Both the position numbers and the translations under genes were made by a program. A DNA stretch of 64,000 nt from Diospyros lotus. Its lineage: Eukaryota > Streptophyta > Magnoliopsida > Ericales > Ebenaceae. The notes under the pieces were generated by a model that had not been told where the DNA came from, made no database searches, and was given only the letters and a program-made list of their open reading frames with translations. Position 1 is the stretch's first letter. Every line of letters begins with the position of its first letter. Positions 60,011 through 64,000 of the stretch are shown here, piece after piece. Location of the stretch: assembly GCF_014633365.1 (NCBI RefSeq), contig NC_068341.1, forward strand, positions 1,116,001-1,180,000, read 5' to 3'.

Positions 60011-63000
60011 TCAATTCACATAAACATGTAATAGTATGAACAAGGATTCATCCCAATAGAAGACAAACTTATAAAGCGAAAACAAGGTACCTTTGGAAAG
60101 ACTTTGGCCATTCAATATTTGGTTTCACGTTTTGTGCTACCAGACCATGTATGGCCATCACAATAGTGGGTTGATAAACTACAGAATGCAAAATGGGAGT
60201 TAAAGATTTTAACTTGGAATTTATCCTCAATAATGAAGTCCAAAATTATTGTGGCTGGAGTTGTTACCTTGAAGAGACATTTGTTGTGTTCGCATTATGT
60301 ATTGATGAATTAAATCGAAATCACCAAGACCATGCAAGCATTTTACCTTCATTTGCATGTCACATTAGACAGATATAATATAAGAAATTTAGCTAGTTTG
60401 AATGAAGTTATGAGATATACAAAAGATATTCATGGCAATTATAACTTACAGTCTTTCGCATGATTGGATCATGATATTGGAGTTGTAAAACATTTTCATG
60501 GATCCCATCAAAAATTAGGTCGTAGTCACCACTAGACAATGATCAGTCATTGAACAGTTAGGTATTTCCATTAGAATGATGAAAGAGAAAAGGCAAAATG
60601 TTTAACTAGAGTTGTAAACTCACCGGTTAGAAACTAGGGAGCGCAGAAATTCAAATTCATTTGACATTCTGCTGCTGCCATTACCAAACTTCCTTTCCCT
60701 TTTAACTTTTCTCTTTTTGAAAAATCTTCAAAATTGAACAGGAGATTTTAATGCCCCATGAAGATGCTGAAAATAAAAATGCAGTCAACAGACTTTACTC
60801 CTTTACCTCTTTCCATATGTCAAAAATACTTTTTGAAGTGTCCTTGCGGCCAACCACTTGAGAACTGATCTCCAACTAAGACCAAAGAACCATGCAAATT
60901 ATAGTTGCAGGAGATCAATCAAGAAAACAAACAAGTATGAAGACAGTTACAAACAAACTTTTCATGAGAAAGATTGCCTTCCTCAAAACCTTACTATAAA
61001 ATGGCAAGTTCATCCTACAAGTTTAAAGCAATAAGAATAAGCACTCCACATCAATGCCACCTGTATATGGCTAGGACAAAGCCTTGATCCTAGAATCATA
61101 GTCAAGGATCAAATTTTCATTTTGATGTAAATGAAATGTTTACCTATCAGAAGTAAAAATATTTGTAAACAGAAAGTCAAGTTTATGTAAATGATTATAC
61201 AAGCTTAGAATACAATTCAAATTTGTATGAGCTCTATCCAGCTTCATACACATGAAGTTACAAGTGAATTAGTGAAGGGGTCACAATTAAATTCAAACCC
61301 CATTAAATTATTGTCCATTAAATTAAATATATGAGCCACAAGTACCTATGTTGCTAAATATGCATAAGATTTCAACCAAATAAAATCTGTACTGATAAAC
61401 AATAACTAAAATATAAATTACAAATGAATGCTACAACATTCATAATACATGGGAGATCTCCCATGAAACATGGTTAACCTTTGTTTTCTACAACAATACT
61501 AAGAACAAAGTTCAAGAAACTACATTGAATGGTAAAAACTATGAATACAAGTTAAAAATGGTGCTAGATTCTTATAATAATAGAATTTAAAAAAAGAAAG
61601 CTAATGAGAAATATGAAAGTTTCTATATGTAACAAGAAGTAAATGGATAAGTAAGAACCAATTTTGCTTCTACTTTATATCTCTCCTTTATTTTTAAATT
61701 TTCTCAATCTTTCTATTATATATTTAGATTTTTTTGTTCTCAATTATATTTTTACAGTGAAGTAGATAAATAAAAATGAGTCTTGTTAGATTGTCCACAC
61801 CTTGATGTAACAAGTAATCATATCAGAATGTTTCAGGTTTTTAGTAATGTTTTCTGCTGTTTTCTCAAGAAACTGATGTGTTTCAATCATTTCAAGGGAA
61901 AGAAACTGAGATTTTCTCCTTGACCATAGCCTTTTAGTCAAAAGGCTATCATCACGCACTTCAAGAAGAGGCTTCAAAAGTGACTTAGACATTTAATGGA
62001 AAAGGTTAAAACTATACCTAATGAAGAACCTGACCTATCAAAAAAACATGACTGTCTACTGTTGTCATGTACCTCAAAGATGTTTCAAATGCGACTGAAT
62101 ACGTTTCTGTGCACACTTAAACATACATAATCAAAAAAACCGATTGCCTACATTACTTAAAATAGAAACTGTCTTTCCTGGCAATTAATTCCATATAAAT
62201 AGAGGGCACAGCCAAATTGCTACTGCTTTGGATCATCTGGTGTCATTAGATTCAAGAGGATAATTTCCTAGATCGTGCCTAACCATTGTGACACCTTGTC
62301 AAAATCAATACATGTTTAATTATTTTGCCTTTTCATACCAACCACACAAATGAAAAGCTATTGGTTTCCAAATGACTCCTTGATACCACTTATTTATAAA
62401 GGATAGTGTCAAAATATTTGTGAAGCTTTATCTTTTTGACTTCCAAGTGGCTGTACATATTTATTTTTAATCTATATTTTGGACATACCAAAACAGAATA
62501 TTTGGGATGGAAGTAGTATACTTTTAATTACTTCTGAGAAGGGTCAGCTTAGTATCATACCACATTAAGTGTTTCCTTCTTCTTGTCAAGAAACTGAAGA
62601 GTATTTAAACATGAGCGTATATCACACTCTGAAAAAGAAGACACAAACCAGGATGTCAGGGGCAAAACATTCAGAAAAGTCAAATTGAAGGCAGAAACTT
62701 GATAAAATAGTACATGTGGATATGCAGAATGCCTGTATGCTTCTATATAACTTCTCCCCATTTTAATTCAAGAAACCTTGATTTCTAGGAGCAATGAAAG
62801 ATCTATTCACTGTTGACATGCTGCAGTGAAGCTATTACTCACCAGTATATTCTGCAAGTGCAGTAAGTGCAATGGAACTCGTCCTTAGTCCTTCCTTGTA
62901 ACATATATGCTTCAGTCTATAAATAACCATTTATCAACAAAACAAGGTCAATTAAAATGAGAAAGAGGTGGCAGTTTGAATGCAATATAAAATGTCAACA

Positions 63001-64000
63001 GATGCACAACTAGATAAGCTAGCCACTCATCGTAATCACTATACAATTATACAATTCAAAATTACATTAGCAAATAAAAGGAAAAAAAAAATATAAAGGG
63101 TAAAGCTTGGTAGCAAAGGTAAGGTTGCTCCTTTGTGATTGGAAAGTGATAGGTTTGAGTTGTGATAAAAAGTAGCCTTCTGCAAAGCAGGGGTAAGAGT
63201 ACAATCAAAATGGGAAGGCTCATGCATTGGGGGTTCCCTTTTAAATAAAAGAAAAAAGGCAATAGCAAGGCTTTCCAACACAAATGCATTTCTGACAACA
63301 AATCTCTGTACGGAAAGTTGACGTACTCAAGTTTTGATGGAGAATAAAACGACCTTGTGGTGAGAAACAGACGAGTGCTGTATATCACACAGAGAGATAC
63401 CTTTTTACTGGAGAAAATATTCCATATATGCAAATGATATATGTTGAAGGACTAAAGAAAAGGGAAACCTTAGGAACTTGATTTTATTGTAGAATAAAAT
63501 ACAAGCACACAAGATGATGGTGACAAGTATTTTACAAAATATTGCCAATGATCAAATTTCTCGCTGCACCATGTGTATCACTTTAGGACCAATATTGTGA
63601 ACAAGAAGTTGAAACTACAAAGTAAGGCAGAAACAGGATTGATAATCAAAGTGATTGTTGATACATAGAACTCAAATGTAGACCCATGAAACAGGAGACA
63701 GTGGAGCATTTACCTGCATACGACACGACTAACTGTTGGTTGAACAAATATATGAACCCTACAACCAAGAGCGAACGTTTTTTTGTCAATTTATATATTT
63801 CTACTTGGCGCAATGCATATATGATATATTCATATCATGATCATGGGGCAATACAAAGACTTATAGATCTCCAAATTCCCCTACATTGACCCAATGAAGA
63901 TCAAGGAACTAGAAAACCAAAAATATTGTTGTCTAGCCAATTTTCCATTATAACTTCATCTCAATGAATCAAGAGTTTGAGGCACCATTGTCGATAATCT
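60011..64000. repeat. Near-identical copy of 45313-49305 (copy 2)
   Basis: The first base after the gap matches 45313 and the match continues to the end of the window (49305), same orientation, offset 14695-14698. Differences seen are mainly one- or two-base indels in homopolymers or short repeats, for example near 60197, 60716, 61022, 61322, 61594, 62203, 63090 and 63795. Confidence 0.97.
60091..63758 (-). pseudogene. CTF18: Second, partial CTF18 copy (exons 10-17)
   Basis: Exons at 63758-63714, 62916-62843, 62628-62561, 60875-60807, 60725-60624, 60531-60450, 60346-60268 and 60178-60091 correspond to CTF18 exons 10 to 17. Exons 18-23 would lie in the gap or be absent, and exons 1-9 beyond the window. 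Exon 14 (60725-60624) is one base longer than in copy 1: five T instead of four at 60714-60718, which shifts the frame. It may be an allelic or erroneous sequence, not a true second gene, so the pseudogene label is provisional. Confidence 0.75.

Overview
The window is nuclear DNA of a flowering plant, most likely a woody eudicot. The evidence is multi-exon genes with GT-AG introns, plant-only families (a cellulose synthase-like D protein, a VAMP72 R-SNARE, a plant cytosolic sulfotransferase), and nested plant LTR retrotransposons, a Helitron end and hAT-type MITEs. No prokaryotic, organellar, tRNA, rRNA or CRISPR feature was seen. The species cannot be named from this sequence.

Layout. 1-7487 is transposon on transposon: the 3' part of a decayed Ty3/gypsy chromovirus with its 2.27 kb 3' LTR sits inside the 3' end of a Helitron, whose helicase tail and terminal hairpin remain. 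8263-9249 is an apparently intact intronless sulfotransferase gene, followed by a 5'-truncated, frameshifted tandem copy (9682-10492). 11195-22820 is an Athila-like Ty3/gypsy fragment on the minus strand. It is split by a young 9.23 kb element (12856-22085) that has near-identical 2.41 kb LTRs, a perfect 5-bp target duplication, a tRNA-iMet primer site and a polypurine tract, but no recognisable gag or pol: a large retrotransposon derivative (LARD). Small TIR elements occupy 22975-24012.

The genic part starts near 24 kb. An eight-exon zinc alcohol dehydrogenase-type gene (+, 25428-34305) carries an hAT MITE in intron 4. A six-exon CSLD1/CSLD4-clade cellulose synthase-like gene (+, 35575-39229) is complete except for one extra C that shifts the frame in exon 2. 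A 23-exon CTF18 gene (-, 55173-39622) encodes the large subunit of the alternative RFC clamp loader; it converges with CSLD1 and diverges from a VAMP72 gene (+) of which only exon 1 (56763-56952) is present. The contig ends inside an LTR retrotransposon at 59910. After a 100-N gap, 60011-64000 repeats 45313-49305 (CTF18 exons 17 to 10) almost exactly, which looks more like an unmerged haplotype or scaffolding artefact than a real duplication.

The genes do not form a pathway: clamp loading (CTF18), secretion (VAMP72), wall glucan synthesis (CSLD), redox metabolism (ADH) and sulfation (SOT) are ordinary neighbours on a plant chromosome. No undescribed biological system was identified. The points most worth checking are the LARD and its likely chromovirus helper, the TAG-biased decay of the chromovirus, the CSLD1 frameshift, the CTF18 intron 18 phase problem and the duplicated contig.
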